Positions 24,212 through 32,156 of a DNA stretch of 64,000 nt are shown here, piece after piece. Both the position numbers and the translations under genes were made by a program. The stretch is taken from positions 868,001 through 932,000 of the forward strand of contig NZ_AP022332.1 of the NCBI RefSeq assembly GCF_009936375.1, written 5' to 3'. This DNA is from Methylosinus sp. C49 (GTDB taxonomy: Bacteria > Pseudomonadota > Alphaproteobacteria > Rhizobiales > Beijerinckiaceae). Under the pieces are notes generated by a model. That model had not been told where the DNA came from and searched no databases. It saw only the letters and a list, made by a program, of their open reading frames with translations. How positions within the stretch are numbered: position 1 is the stretch's first letter; each line of letters opens with the position of its first letter.

Positions 24212-25162
24212 ATGGCGGGCCATTTTCGCCTCGCGACCTTCAACATAGAGAATTTGGACTGGTCGCCGTCGGCGCAGGACGAATTCGATCGGCGCCTCGC
24301 CGTGCTGCGTCCGCAGCTCGCGGCGATCGACGCAGATATTCTCTGCCTTCAGGAAGTCGATGCGCAACGCGAGACCGCGCATGCGCCGCGCCGTTTCATC
24401 GCGCTCGATCGCCTTGTCGAAGGCGGCGCCTATGAGAATTTCTTCCGGGCGACGACCTCGCGTCCGGGCGGCGATGCGCCCGCCGATATTCACAATCTCG
24501 CGCTGCTCTCGCGCTGGCCGATCGTCGAGCGCCGCCAGCTCTATCACGATATCATCGCGCCCTGGCGCTGGACTCCGCCGGCGGAGACGAGCGCTCGGCA
24601 GCCGATCGACATTCTGTTCGAGCGGCCCATTCTCTATGCGCGCGTCATGCTACCCGATGGGGCGTCGCTACATGTGCTGAACTTGCATTTGCGCGCGCCG
24701 CGCGCCGTGCCGCTGCCGGGCGAGGCGGATCGCAAATCGAGCCGCGCCTTCGCGGAAGGCCAATGGCTCGCCGCGCAAAAGCGCGAGGCGCAGGCGCTGG
24801 AGGCGCGGCTTTTCGTCGATCGCATCTTCGATGTCGAGACCGCGCCGCTCATCGCCGTCTGCGGCGATCTCAACTGCGACGCATATGATGCGCCCGCGCG
24901 CATTCTCTGGGGCGCGGAGGAGGCCGCGGTGGGGCCGCGGAGCCTCGCCCCGCTCGCGCTGCGCATTGCGGAGCGCGAGCGCTTCACAGTGATTCACGCC
25001 GGCCGCAAGACGCTCATCGATCAGATTTTGGCGTCGCCCGCGCTCGCGTCGCGATGTGAGGAGGTCGTGATATCGAATGATGGCCTCGCCGACGAGGCGA
25101 CGGCGCAAGATCCGATTCTCGGCTCGCTCCACGCGCCGCTCGCCGCGCGCTTTCGTCTCTAG
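24212..25162 (+). CDS. Endonuclease/exonuclease/phosphatase (EEP) family hydrolase
   Basis: A 316-aa Mg2+-dependent phosphodiesterase-fold protein, cytoplasmic (no signal). Catalytic motifs: T-F-N-I-E-N-L near residue 9, I-L-C-L-Q-E-V-D near 44, L-N-L-H-L-R-A near 157, C-G-D-L-N-C-D near 217 and an I-D-Q-I-L segment near 270 where the terminal S-D-H motif is usually found. It could act on DNA, phospholipid or a small phosphodiester. It is transcribed just after hsp20 and converges on the DUF3775 gene (6 bases apart). Confidence 0.85.
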   Translation: MAGHFRLATFNIENLDWSPSAQDEFDRRLAVLRPQLAAIDADILCLQEVDAQRETAHAPRRFIALDRLVEGGAYENFFRATTSRPGGDAPADIHNLALLSRWPIVERRQLYHDIIAPWRWTPPAETSARQPIDILFERPILYARVMLPDGASLHVLNLHLRAPRAVPLPGEADRKSSRAFAEGQWLAAQKREAQALEARLFVDRIFDVETAPLIAVCGDLNCDAYDAPARILWGAEEAAVGPRSLAPLALRIAERERFTVIHAGRKTLIDQILASPALASRCEEVVISNDGLADEATAQDPILGSLHAPLAARFRL

Positions 25163-25168
25163 ACCAGA

Positions 25169-25570
25169 CTATTGCCGATCGTCCTCGAAGCCTTCGCAGC
25201 TCTCGTCGAATTCGTCGAGCCCCGCCTCCAGATAGCTCGCCAGCAGCGGAATGCCGAGCAGATATTTCGAGGTCGGCCCTTTGCGTCGTTCCTTCGCCTG
25301 AATGACGGCGGAATCCCAATCATCGGCGGTGAAATCGCCGCGTCCGACCCAGACGAGCGCGACCAGCTCCGCCTGCTCGTCATCGTCCATCGCCTCGATG
25401 AACTCGACGAGCTCGCGGCGATTGGGCGACCATCCCTCTTCCGTCAGCACGCTCACGAATTTGTCGTCCGAAGGATTTGAGGCGTCGGGCCGCATTCCCT
25501 CGTCTTCGGCCTCCAGCTCGCGCGCTTTGACGATGACGAAACAAACTTTGTCGGTATTGATCTCCGGCAT
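25169..25570 (-). CDS. DUF3775 protein
   Basis: A 133-aa acidic cytoplasmic protein matching DUF3775: an N-terminal V-C-F-V-I-V-K-A-R-E segment, F-I-E-A-M-D-D-D-E-Q-A-E-L-V-A-L-V-W-V-G-R-G-D near residue 57-80, and I-P-L-L-A-S-Y-L-E-A-G-L-D-E-F near the C-terminus. Function unknown. It starts three bases after the nicotinamidase stop, so it belongs to the same transcript. Confidence 0.8.
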   Translation of the reverse strand: MPEINTDKVCFVIVKARELEAEDEGMRPDASNPSDDKFVSVLTEEGWSPNRRELVEFIEAMDDDEQAELVALVWVGRGDFTADDWDSAVIQAKERRKGPTSKYLLGIPLLASYLEAGLDEFDESCEGFEDDRQ

Positions 25571-25573
25571 GGC

Positions 25574-26185
25574 TCACGTCCTCGAGATGTGATCGACGTC
25601 ATATGGGGCGCGGGACGGCTCGATCACCGTCACGCCGGCGGCGCGCATTTCCGCCCGCGCTCTCTCGCCTCCCTCTCGCGTCACCGGTCGCGTGGCCGCG
25701 CGCAGAACGTAAGTCTCGAAACCGAGACGCGCGGCGTCGATCGCGCTGCATTTCACGCAGAAATCCTCGGCGAGACCAACGATGAAAATGCGATCTATCG
25801 CCCGGCGGCGCAGCTCTTCGGCAAGGCTGGTGCCGTCGAAATCGGAATATTGCTCGCGCTCCGCGCGCTTGGCCTTGGAGACGAACAAAGCGCCCGGCGG
25901 CAGGCGCAGCTCAGGGTGAAATTCCGCGCCTCTGGTGCCGCGCACGCAATGCTGCGGCCATTCGCCGCCCTGTGCGGCAAAGCTCACATGGTCCGGCGGA
26001 TGCCAGTCGCGCGACACGATGATCTGAGTCCCGGAGCGGCGCGCCTCGTCGATGACCTCATTGACGACCGGGAGAATCTCCTCGGCCTTCGGAACGGCGA
26101 GCTTGCCGCCGGAAAAAAAGTCGAGCTGAAGATCGACGATCAGCAGAGCGTCGGTCGAGCGCAGCCCTATCTTCTTTCGTATCAT
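25574..26185 (-). CDS. pncA: Nicotinamidase
   Basis: Deaminates nicotinamide to nicotinate, the first step of Preiss-Handler salvage. The 203-aa cysteine hydrolase has D-L-Q-L-D-F-F-S-G-G-K-L with the catalytic Asp near residue 18, metal ligands in S-R-D-W-H-P-P-D-H (about 60), the lysine in F-V-S-K-A (about 105), and the nucleophile Cys in V-G-L-A-E-D-F-C-V-K (about 150). Start 26185 is preferred over 26200 because GGAGGGGG lies between them. It supplies the substrate of PncB encoded 1 kb downstream in the window. Confidence 0.93.
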   Translation of the reverse strand: MIRKKIGLRSTDALLIVDLQLDFFSGGKLAVPKAEEILPVVNEVIDEARRSGTQIIVSRDWHPPDHVSFAAQGGEWPQHCVRGTRGAEFHPELRLPPGALFVSKAKRAEREQYSDFDGTSLAEELRRRAIDRIFIVGLAEDFCVKCSAIDAARLGFETYVLRAATRPVTREGGERARAEMRAAGVTVIEPSRAPYDVDHISRT

Positions 26186-26199
26186 CGCGACCCCCTCCA

Positions 26200-27219
26200 A
26201 TGAAGCCGCCTATGTCTTCGCCACAAGACCGAGCGCCGCCCGATCGTCTCGTCGAGGAGCTGAAGCGTCGCCTCGCGCCCCTCGGCGTCGATGTTCTAGA
26301 AACACATATGTCGCGCCTGTTCCTCGCGGGAGACCGCGTCTATAAATTGAAGAAGCCCGTGCGCTTCGCTTTCCTGGATTTTTCGACGCAGCGCGCGAGA
26401 GAGACAGATTGTCGCGCAGAGCTTCGGCTCAATCGTCGTCTCGCGCCGAATGTCTATCTCGATGTGGTTCCTGTCACACTCGCCGATGGACGCTTGTCGA
26501 TCGGCGGCGCCGGCGAGATCGTCGATTGGCTCGTCGAGATGAAGCGCCTGCCGGCCGAGCTCATGCTCGATCGTCTGCTGGCGAGCGGCGCTGTCGATAC
26601 GCGTCGGATCGAGGCGCTCGCAACGCGCCTCGCGAACTTCTACGCCGGCGCTGAACGCTCGACGATTTCCGCGTCGGATTATGTCGCGCGCTTCTTTCGC
26701 GAGCAGGCGGAAAATCGACGCATTGTCACCCTGCGCGATTTCGCGCTCGATCATTGCGACGCGATCTCGCTGCTCGATCGCGTCGATCGCCTGCTGGTAG
26801 CGCAGACGCCGGCGCTGGAGGCGCGCGTGCGCGAAGGGCGCATCGTCGACGGACATGGCGATCTGCGGCCCGAGCACATCTGCTTTTGCAAGCCGCTGGC
26901 GATTTTCGATTGTCTCGAGTTCAACGATGAATTGCGGCAGGTCGATCCTTTCGACGAGCTCGCCTTTCTCGATCTCGAATGCGCTCTGCTCGGCGCGCCG
27001 CAAATCGGCGCGGCCATTGTCGAGGCCACGGCGCGGCGCTTGCCTGGGCCGCCACCGCCCGCGCTGTTCGCGCTCTATGGCGCTTCCCGCGCACTACTGC
27101 GCGTTCGTCTCTCGCTCGCTCATCTGCTCGAACCCGCGCCGCGTCACAAGGACAAATGGGAGCCGCTCGCGCGCCGCTATCTCGCGCTCGCGCGTGAGCG
27201 CCTCACGCGCATCGTGTGA
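26200..27219 (+). CDS. Aminoglycoside phosphotransferase-like kinase family protein (COG2187 type)
   Basis: A 339-aa protein with a kinase-like fold. V-Y-K-L-K-K-P-V near residue 48 supplies a P-loop-side lysine, and the catalytic loop is D-G-H-G-D-L-R-P-E-H-I (about 220-230) followed by a metal Asp in F-D-C-L-E-F-N-D. These are APH/choline kinase features. In related proteins this domain is often followed by a P-loop kinase domain; here it stands alone. Phosphoacceptor unknown. It is divergent from pncA and its last 17 bases overlap the end of pncB. Confidence 0.78.
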   Translation: MKPPMSSPQDRAPPDRLVEELKRRLAPLGVDVLETHMSRLFLAGDRVYKLKKPVRFAFLDFSTQRARETDCRAELRLNRRLAPNVYLDVVPVTLADGRLSIGGAGEIVDWLVEMKRLPAELMLDRLLASGAVDTRRIEALATRLANFYAGAERSTISASDYVARFFREQAENRRIVTLRDFALDHCDAISLLDRVDRLLVAQTPALEARVREGRIVDGHGDLRPEHICFCKPLAIFDCLEFNDELRQVDPFDELAFLDLECALLGAPQIGAAIVEATARRLPGPPPPALFALYGASRALLRVRLSLAHLLEPAPRHKDKWEPLARRYLALARERLTRIV

Positions 27220-28570
27220 GATGCGGCCGCGCGCGCGGAGCCGTTCGCGTGAGAGAGGCTTCCACCTCGCGCTCATATTCGGCGAGGCGCATGCTGATCG
27301 TCACCGGATAGGGACCGGCGCAAGGCCGGAGGCCGCGCACGTCGGCCGGCAGCGCCGCCATCGCCGCGCGCGCATGCTCGCGAATGTCGGCGAGGCTCGG
27401 ACGCGGCTTCACCGGCTCGCCGTCGCGCATTGCCGGCTCGAGCAATGGAACGCCGGAGTAGCGCTCGTCCTCGCGCGCGATGACGTCGCGCAGCGCGACG
27501 CCATCGTGGAATTGGCGGAAGATCTGCTTGCGGCCCGGCAGATTGCGCTTGCCGGGCGAGAGCTTCATGCGCCCCTCACCGGCGAATTCCACGAGCTTAT
27601 AAGCGATGTCGAGCGCCGGCGCATCGGTGGAAGCCGCCATTTCCGTGCCGACGCCGAATGCGTCGATCGGCGCATGCGCGGCGGCGAGCTTGTCGATGAG
27701 CGTTTCGTCGAGTCCGCCGCTCGCGACGATCTCGACGCGCGAGAGCCCGGCTTCGTCCAATATGCGCCGCGCCTGCCGCGACAGCGCATCGAGGTCGCCG
27801 GAGTCGAGCCTTATCGCATGCACGTCGAAATCGGCGGCCATCTCCTGCGCCAGCGCGACGATCTTGCGCACGCCTTCCAGCGTATCAAAGGTGTCGACGA
27901 GCAGCGTCGCGCCGGGAAACATGCGCGCATAGGCCTCGAAAGCGGCGGCCTCGGAAGGGCAGGCCTCGACGAAGCTGTGCGCCATGGTTCCGGCGACGGC
28001 GATGTCATGCGCTCTGCCCGCGGCGAGATCGGAAGTGGCGGCGACGCCGGCGATATGAAAAGCGCGCGCGCCTTTCAGCGCTGCGTCGAAGCCTTGCGCG
28101 CGGCGCGCGCCGAAATCGACGATGGCGCGTCCCCGCGCGGCGAAGACCATGCGCGCCGCCTTGGAGGCGAGCATGGTCTGCAGGCCGATCTGATTGAGGA
28201 TCAGCGTCTCGACGATCTGCGCCTCTCCGATCGGCGCCGTCACTTCGAGAATGGGCTCATTGGCGAAGAAGGGCGTGCCTTCCGGCAGCGCGCGAATGTC
28301 GCCGGTGAATCGAAATCGCGCCAGCCAGTCGAGAAACTCGCGCCCGAAGCCGAGCGATGAGAGATAGCGCAAATCATTTTCTTCGAAGCGCAGCTCTTGC
28401 AGCTCTCTCAGCACGGCGGCGAGGCCGCAGGCCAGCAGGAAATTGCGCGCCGGCGGCAGGCGCCGCACGAAGAGGCCGAACGTGGCGCGGCGCTCCGCCA
28501 TGCCGAGCTCGAAATAGGCGCGGAGCATGGCGATCTCATAGAGATCGACGAAGAGAGCATTTGTGGTCAT
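27203..28570 (-). CDS. pncB: Nicotinate phosphoribosyltransferase
   Basis: Makes nicotinate mononucleotide from nicotinate and PRPP (with ATP) for NAD salvage. The 455-aa protein starts M-T-T-N-A-L-F-V-D-L-Y-E-I-A-M-L, has F-G-L-F-V-R-R-L-P, the phosphohistidine-bearing A-V-A-G-T-M-A-H-S-F (His near 190), D-T-F-D-T-L-E-G and the PRPP-side L-D-S-G-D-L (about 253), and F-G-V-G-T-E-M near 300. Its ATG overlaps the stop of the PRPP synthetase gene (ATGA), so enzyme and PRPP supplier are translationally coupled. Confidence 0.94.
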   Translation of the reverse strand: MTTNALFVDLYEIAMLRAYFELGMAERRATFGLFVRRLPPARNFLLACGLAAVLRELQELRFEENDLRYLSSLGFGREFLDWLARFRFTGDIRALPEGTPFFANEPILEVTAPIGEAQIVETLILNQIGLQTMLASKAARMVFAARGRAIVDFGARRAQGFDAALKGARAFHIAGVAATSDLAAGRAHDIAVAGTMAHSFVEACPSEAAAFEAYARMFPGATLLVDTFDTLEGVRKIVALAQEMAADFDVHAIRLDSGDLDALSRQARRILDEAGLSRVEIVASGGLDETLIDKLAAAHAPIDAFGVGTEMAASTDAPALDIAYKLVEFAGEGRMKLSPGKRNLPGRKQIFRQFHDGVALRDVIAREDERYSGVPLLEPAMRDGEPVKPRPSLADIREHARAAMAALPADVRGLRPCAGPYPVTISMRLAEYEREVEASLTRTAPRARPHLTRCA

Positions 28571-30087
28571 GGGGCGCCTTTCGGACCAGTGTCGAGCAAT
28601 TCGTCGATGGAGCCGCCGCCATGGAGGCGCGCGATCGCCTTGGCGAGCAGCGGCGCGACGCCGAGCGTCACCATGCGCCCGCGCAAGCGTAGCGCCACCG
28701 CCTCGCTCGGCGTGACCGTGTCGGTGACGACGATCTCCTCGATCGGTGCCTCGCGCAGCGTGATCTCGGCGTCGCGCGCGAAGAGGCCGTGCGTCGCGGC
28801 GAGGAAGATGCGCGTTGCGCCATTGGCCCTGCAGGCGCGCGCAGCGCGCGCCATCGTGCCGCCGCTGCTGATGAGATCGTCGAGAATGACGACCGCGCGG
28901 CCGGCCACATCGCCGGCGAAAATCTCGCCGGCGATCTCGCCCATGCTGCGATGCTTGTCCATGAAGCCCTTCGCCACAGGATGCGCGAGAATTGTCTCGA
29001 GGCGCTGGCGGAACAGCTCGGCGCGCTTCTCACCGCCGAGATCGGGAGAGACGATCGCCGCAGGCTCGGCGCCGAGCCGCTGCGCGAAATAGCGCGCGAG
29101 CAGAGCCTGCGCGTCGAGCGCGACGGCCTCTATGCGAAAGGCGTTCTCGAAGGCCGCGACATTATGCGCGTCGATCGTGACGATGCGATCGGCGCCGATC
29201 GCCTCGAGCAATTGCGCGACATAGCGCGTCGCCACGGGATCGAGCGGCTTGGTGCGGCGATCCTTGCGCGCATAGCAGAGATAGGGCGTGACGGCGGTGA
29301 CGCGCGCGGCGCCGGCGTCGCGCAGCGCGCCGATGAAGAAGAGAAGGCGCAACAGCTTGTCGGCGCCGCTGTCGCCCGTCTCGCCCTCGAGGCTCGCGAG
29401 GACATAGACATCCTTGTCGCGCACGCCGACGAGCGGCCGCGTCTTGCGCTCTTCGTCCTCGAAGCGGCGCTCTTCGTGCGGCGAAAGCGTGATCGCGAGC
29501 TCGCGCGCGACGCGCTCGCCGAGAGCGCGGCTGGAGCCGAGCGCGAACAACGTGACTGCTTCTTCTTTCGCCGGAGGCTGCGGCTCATGCGTCGGCGCCG
29601 GCGCCTCGTAACGCTGAATGTTCAACGCGCCGAGCACGGCGCCGAGCGCGCCGTCGGCGAGCGCGAGCGGGGCGGCGAGCAGCTCGACGCCGGCGCGGTC
29701 GCGGCCCTTCTCGACGAGGGTGAATTCGACGAGCGCAGGCTCGCCGGCGCGCAAGGCTTCGTCGAAGAGGCGGCGCAGGCGCACGGCGCCGCGGCGGTTG
29801 GGCGCCTCGCTCAAGCGCGCGCCTTCCGCGACGGCGCCGAGCAGCGGCGCTGCCGCTTTGGCGCCGATGACGATCTCATAATCGCGCGCCTCCGGCACGG
29901 CGCGAAAGGCGAAGCCGCCATGACGCAGATCGGCGACGACATCGGCGAAAGTCGGCGCGACGCCGCGGCGTGAGGCGCGCCAATGCTCGAGCGCGCGGCT
30001 CGTCTCGACGCCGATCGGCCGCGGCGCGAGATCGATGCGCTCGAAGAGACGCTTCAGATGAGGTTGCGTCTCGGCCAGCGTCGTCAT
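28567..30087 (-). CDS. PRPP synthetase with N-terminal PAS-like domain
   Basis: A 506-aa ribose-phosphate diphosphokinase, much longer than the usual 310-320 aa. The C-terminal two thirds (about residues 195-500) is the synthase: P-Y-L-C-Y-A-R-K-D-R-R is the ATP-binding loop, P-D-L-G-G-E-K replaces the canonical P-D-x-G, and V-V-I-L-D-D-L-I-S-S-G-G-T-M is the PRPP motif. The N-terminal 175 residues (A-L-E-H-W-R-A-S-R-R-G near 35, then F-R-R/L-F-D-E-A segments) resemble PAS_5-type domains of alphaproteobacteria. The start at 30087 is coupled to the upstream hydrolase (ATGA). A signal-responsive PRPP source for the adjacent pncB is inferred. Confidence 0.85.
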   Translation of the reverse strand: MTTLAETQPHLKRLFERIDLAPRPIGVETSRALEHWRASRRGVAPTFADVVADLRHGGFAFRAVPEARDYEIVIGAKAAAPLLGAVAEGARLSEAPNRRGAVRLRRLFDEALRAGEPALVEFTLVEKGRDRAGVELLAAPLALADGALGAVLGALNIQRYEAPAPTHEPQPPAKEEAVTLFALGSSRALGERVARELAITLSPHEERRFEDEERKTRPLVGVRDKDVYVLASLEGETGDSGADKLLRLLFFIGALRDAGAARVTAVTPYLCYARKDRRTKPLDPVATRYVAQLLEAIGADRIVTIDAHNVAAFENAFRIEAVALDAQALLARYFAQRLGAEPAAIVSPDLGGEKRAELFRQRLETILAHPVAKGFMDKHRSMGEIAGEIFAGDVAGRAVVILDDLISSGGTMARAARACRANGATRIFLAATHGLFARDAEITLREAPIEEIVVTDTVTPSEAVALRLRGRMVTLGVAPLLAKAIARLHGGGSIDELLDTGPKGAP

Positions 30088-30746
30088 GCGAACCTCTCGC
30101 CTCGATCGCGCTGCGCCAATTTCTCGGCCAGCCATTCCGCCGCGAGCGCGGCCGCCTGCTCCAGAGTTCCAGTCTCCTCGAACAAATGTGTCGCGCCTAG
30201 CACGACGTCGAGCCGTGCGTCGGGCAAGCGTCTCGCCGCGATGCGATTGAGATTAAGAACTTCGAAATCCAGTCCGCCGACGATGAGCAAAGTCGGCGCG
30301 CGCACATGTTCTAGCGCAAGCCCCGCGAGATCGGGGCGTCCGCCGCGCGAGACGATCGCTTTCACCTTTTGCGGCCGCTCCACCGCCGCGACGAGAGCTG
30401 CGGCCGCGCCCGTGCTGGCGCCGAAGAGGCCGATCGGCATATTGCGGAGCAGTGGCTCGGTCGCGGTCCAGTCGATCGCCTCGACGACGCGGCTGGCCAG
30501 CAAGGGAATGTCGAAGACGTTGCGGCGGTCCTCGGCTTCTTCCTCACTCAGCAGATCCATCAGCAATGTCGCGAGGCGCCTCTCGCGCAGCGCGGCCGCG
30601 ACGAAGCGATTGCGTGGGCTGAAGCGCGACGAGCCCGAGCCATGCGCGAAGATTATCTGGCCCTGCGCATCTTCTGGAATTGCGAGCGAGCCGCCGAGCC
30701 GGCGCGGCCCGACGGCGACCTCGTACTCGGCGATCGGCGTGGTCAT
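30084..30746 (-). CDS. Alpha/beta hydrolase (dienelactone hydrolase-like)
   Basis: A 220-aa serine hydrolase. The oxyanion region is I-I-F-A-H-G-S-G-S-S near residue 35, the nucleophile elbow G-A-S-T-G-A (Ser about 111), the acid likely Asp in G-G-L-D-F-E (about 160), and the base His in G-A-T-H-L-F (about 188). ATG 30746 was chosen because GGAAGG stands nine bases before it. It heads the hydrolase, PRPP synthetase, pncB operon. Homologues are often fused to or beside phosphoribosyltransferases, matching the context, but the substrate is unknown. Confidence 0.85.
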   Translation of the reverse strand: MTTPIAEYEVAVGPRRLGGSLAIPEDAQGQIIFAHGSGSSRFSPRNRFVAAALRERRLATLLMDLLSEEEAEDRRNVFDIPLLASRVVEAIDWTATEPLLRNMPIGLFGASTGAAAALVAAVERPQKVKAIVSRGGRPDLAGLALEHVRAPTLLIVGGLDFEVLNLNRIAARRLPDARLDVVLGATHLFEETGTLEQAAALAAEWLAEKLAQRDRGERFA

Positions 30747-30857
30747 GACGCGCATCCTTCCGCCAGCGGAGCGACTTCCTCCGCACGCCCTATCTACCTA
30801 TCGCGCCGGTCGCGCGAGCGGGGGCGAAATTCGTGTCACGAAAACGGAGGCTCGGCC

Positions 30858-31424
30858 ATGCAGACGACGCCGGAAATCGATTTTCATGGCATGGAGGCTT
30901 CTCCGCAGGCGCAGTCGCGCATCGCGCGTCAGATCGACGAGCTGGAGACTCGCTTCGGCCGCGTCACCGCTTGCCGCATCGTGGTCAAGGCGCCGAGCGC
31001 GCGTCATCATACGGGCGGGCAATATGAGATCAACATACGCCTCGCTCTGCCGGACGGGCGCGAGGCGATCGTCGAGCGCACGCCGCCGCAGGACGAGCGC
31101 TATCAGGATTTCGATTTCGCGCTGAACGACGCCTTCAAGCGCGCGCGTCGCCGGCTGCAGGATCAGGTGCGTCGCCTCGAGGGGCATGTGAAGCAGCATG
31201 CCGAGCCCGCGCTCGGCGTCGTGCGCCGGCTGATGCGCGAGGACGGCTATGGATTCCTAGAAGGCGAGAATGGTCGCGAACTCTATTTTCACCGTAATAG
31301 CGTCGAAGGCGCGGGCTTCGATGCGCTCGAGCGCGGCGATCGTGTGCGCTATGTGCCTGAAGACGCCGAGGATGGCCCGCAAGCGAGCGCTGTGCGGCCG
31401 CTCGGCGAGCGAGCGCCATCGTGA
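30858..31424 (+). CDS. Fusion of a ribosome hibernation factor (HPF/RaiA) domain with a cold-shock domain
   Basis: A 188-aa protein. Residues about 5-108 resemble the HPF/YfiA (S30AE) fold: I-D-F-H-G-M, Q-I-D-E-L-E-T-R-F, a Y-E-I-N-I-R-L strand and a final R-A-R-R-R-L-Q-D helix. Residues about 119-182 are a cold-shock domain with both RNA-binding motifs, D-G-Y-G-F-L and L-Y-F-H-R-N-S-V. Such proteins probably bind ribosomes and RNA under stress. The ATG at 30858 has GGAGG seven bases upstream. It is the first of four plus-strand genes and divergent from the NAD operon. Confidence 0.85.
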   Translation: MQTTPEIDFHGMEASPQAQSRIARQIDELETRFGRVTACRIVVKAPSARHHTGGQYEINIRLALPDGREAIVERTPPQDERYQDFDFALNDAFKRARRRLQDQVRRLEGHVKQHAEPALGVVRRLMREDGYGFLEGENGRELYFHRNSVEGAGFDALERGDRVRYVPEDAEDGPQASAVRPLGERAPS

Positions 31425-31496
31425 GCGGCCTCTCGCAACGCGGCGGCTCCAGACTATATCGATGGCGTCGCGCATCCGCGCCAGAGCAGGCTCGCC

Positions 31497-32144
31497 ATGC
31501 CGTTTCGAGACCGTGACGACGCAGGTCGCCGCCTCGCCGATGCGCTCGCCGCGCATGCCGGCGAAGCTTGCGTCGTCTATGCATTGCCGCGCGGCGGCAT
31601 TCCTGTCGCCGCGCATATCGCCGAAAGGCTGAAGGCGCCGCTCGATCTCGTGCTGGTGCGCAAGATCGGCGTTCCCTATCAGCCGGAGCTGGCCATGGGG
31701 GCGATCGCCAATGGCGGCGCGCCGATCATCGTGCGCAATGAGGATGTGATCGATGCGGCGGAAGTGACGGAGTCCGTCTTCGATTCCGTCTGCGCGCGCG
31801 AGCGGGCGGAATTAGAGAGACGGCGCGGAGCCTATCTGCGCGGCAGGACGCGGCCGGATGTCGCCGGCAAGCTCGCTGTCGTCGTCGATGACGGCGTGGC
31901 GACCGGCGCGACGACGCGCGCGGCGCTGCGCGCGGTTCGCGCTCTGGAGCCGCGCAAGCTCATTCTCGCCATTCCCGTCGCGCCCACCGATGCGCTCGAT
32001 CTATTGCGACACGAGGCCGATGAGATCGTCTGCCTCGAGGATTATCGGAGCTTCGGCGCGATCGGCTTCTTCTATGAGAATTTTCGGCAGATCGAGGATG
32101 CGGAGGTGATCGAGATTCTCGATCGCTTCTCGCCGCTCGCATGA
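31497..32144 (+). CDS. Phosphoribosyltransferase (type I) family protein
   Basis: A 215-aa protein with the PRPP-binding motif V-V-V-D-D-G-V-A-T-G-A-T-T-R (about 122-135) and the hood/pyrophosphate region A-L-P-R-G-G-I-P-V-A near residue 29. The C-terminal A-D-E-I-V-C-L is typical of the family common in methanotroph and Rhizobiales stress clusters. The acceptor base cannot be predicted. It ends 12 bases before alanine dehydrogenase. With two other PRPP-linked enzymes within 4 kb it strengthens the link of this island to PRPP chemistry. Confidence 0.87.
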   Translation: MPFRDRDDAGRRLADALAAHAGEACVVYALPRGGIPVAAHIAERLKAPLDLVLVRKIGVPYQPELAMGAIANGGAPIIVRNEDVIDAAEVTESVFDSVCARERAELERRRGAYLRGRTRPDVAGKLAVVVDDGVATGATTRAALRAVRALEPRKLILAIPVAPTDALDLLRHEADEIVCLEDYRSFGAIGFFYENFRQIEDAEVIEILDRFSPLA

Positions 32145-32156
32145 TTGGAGAGCATG

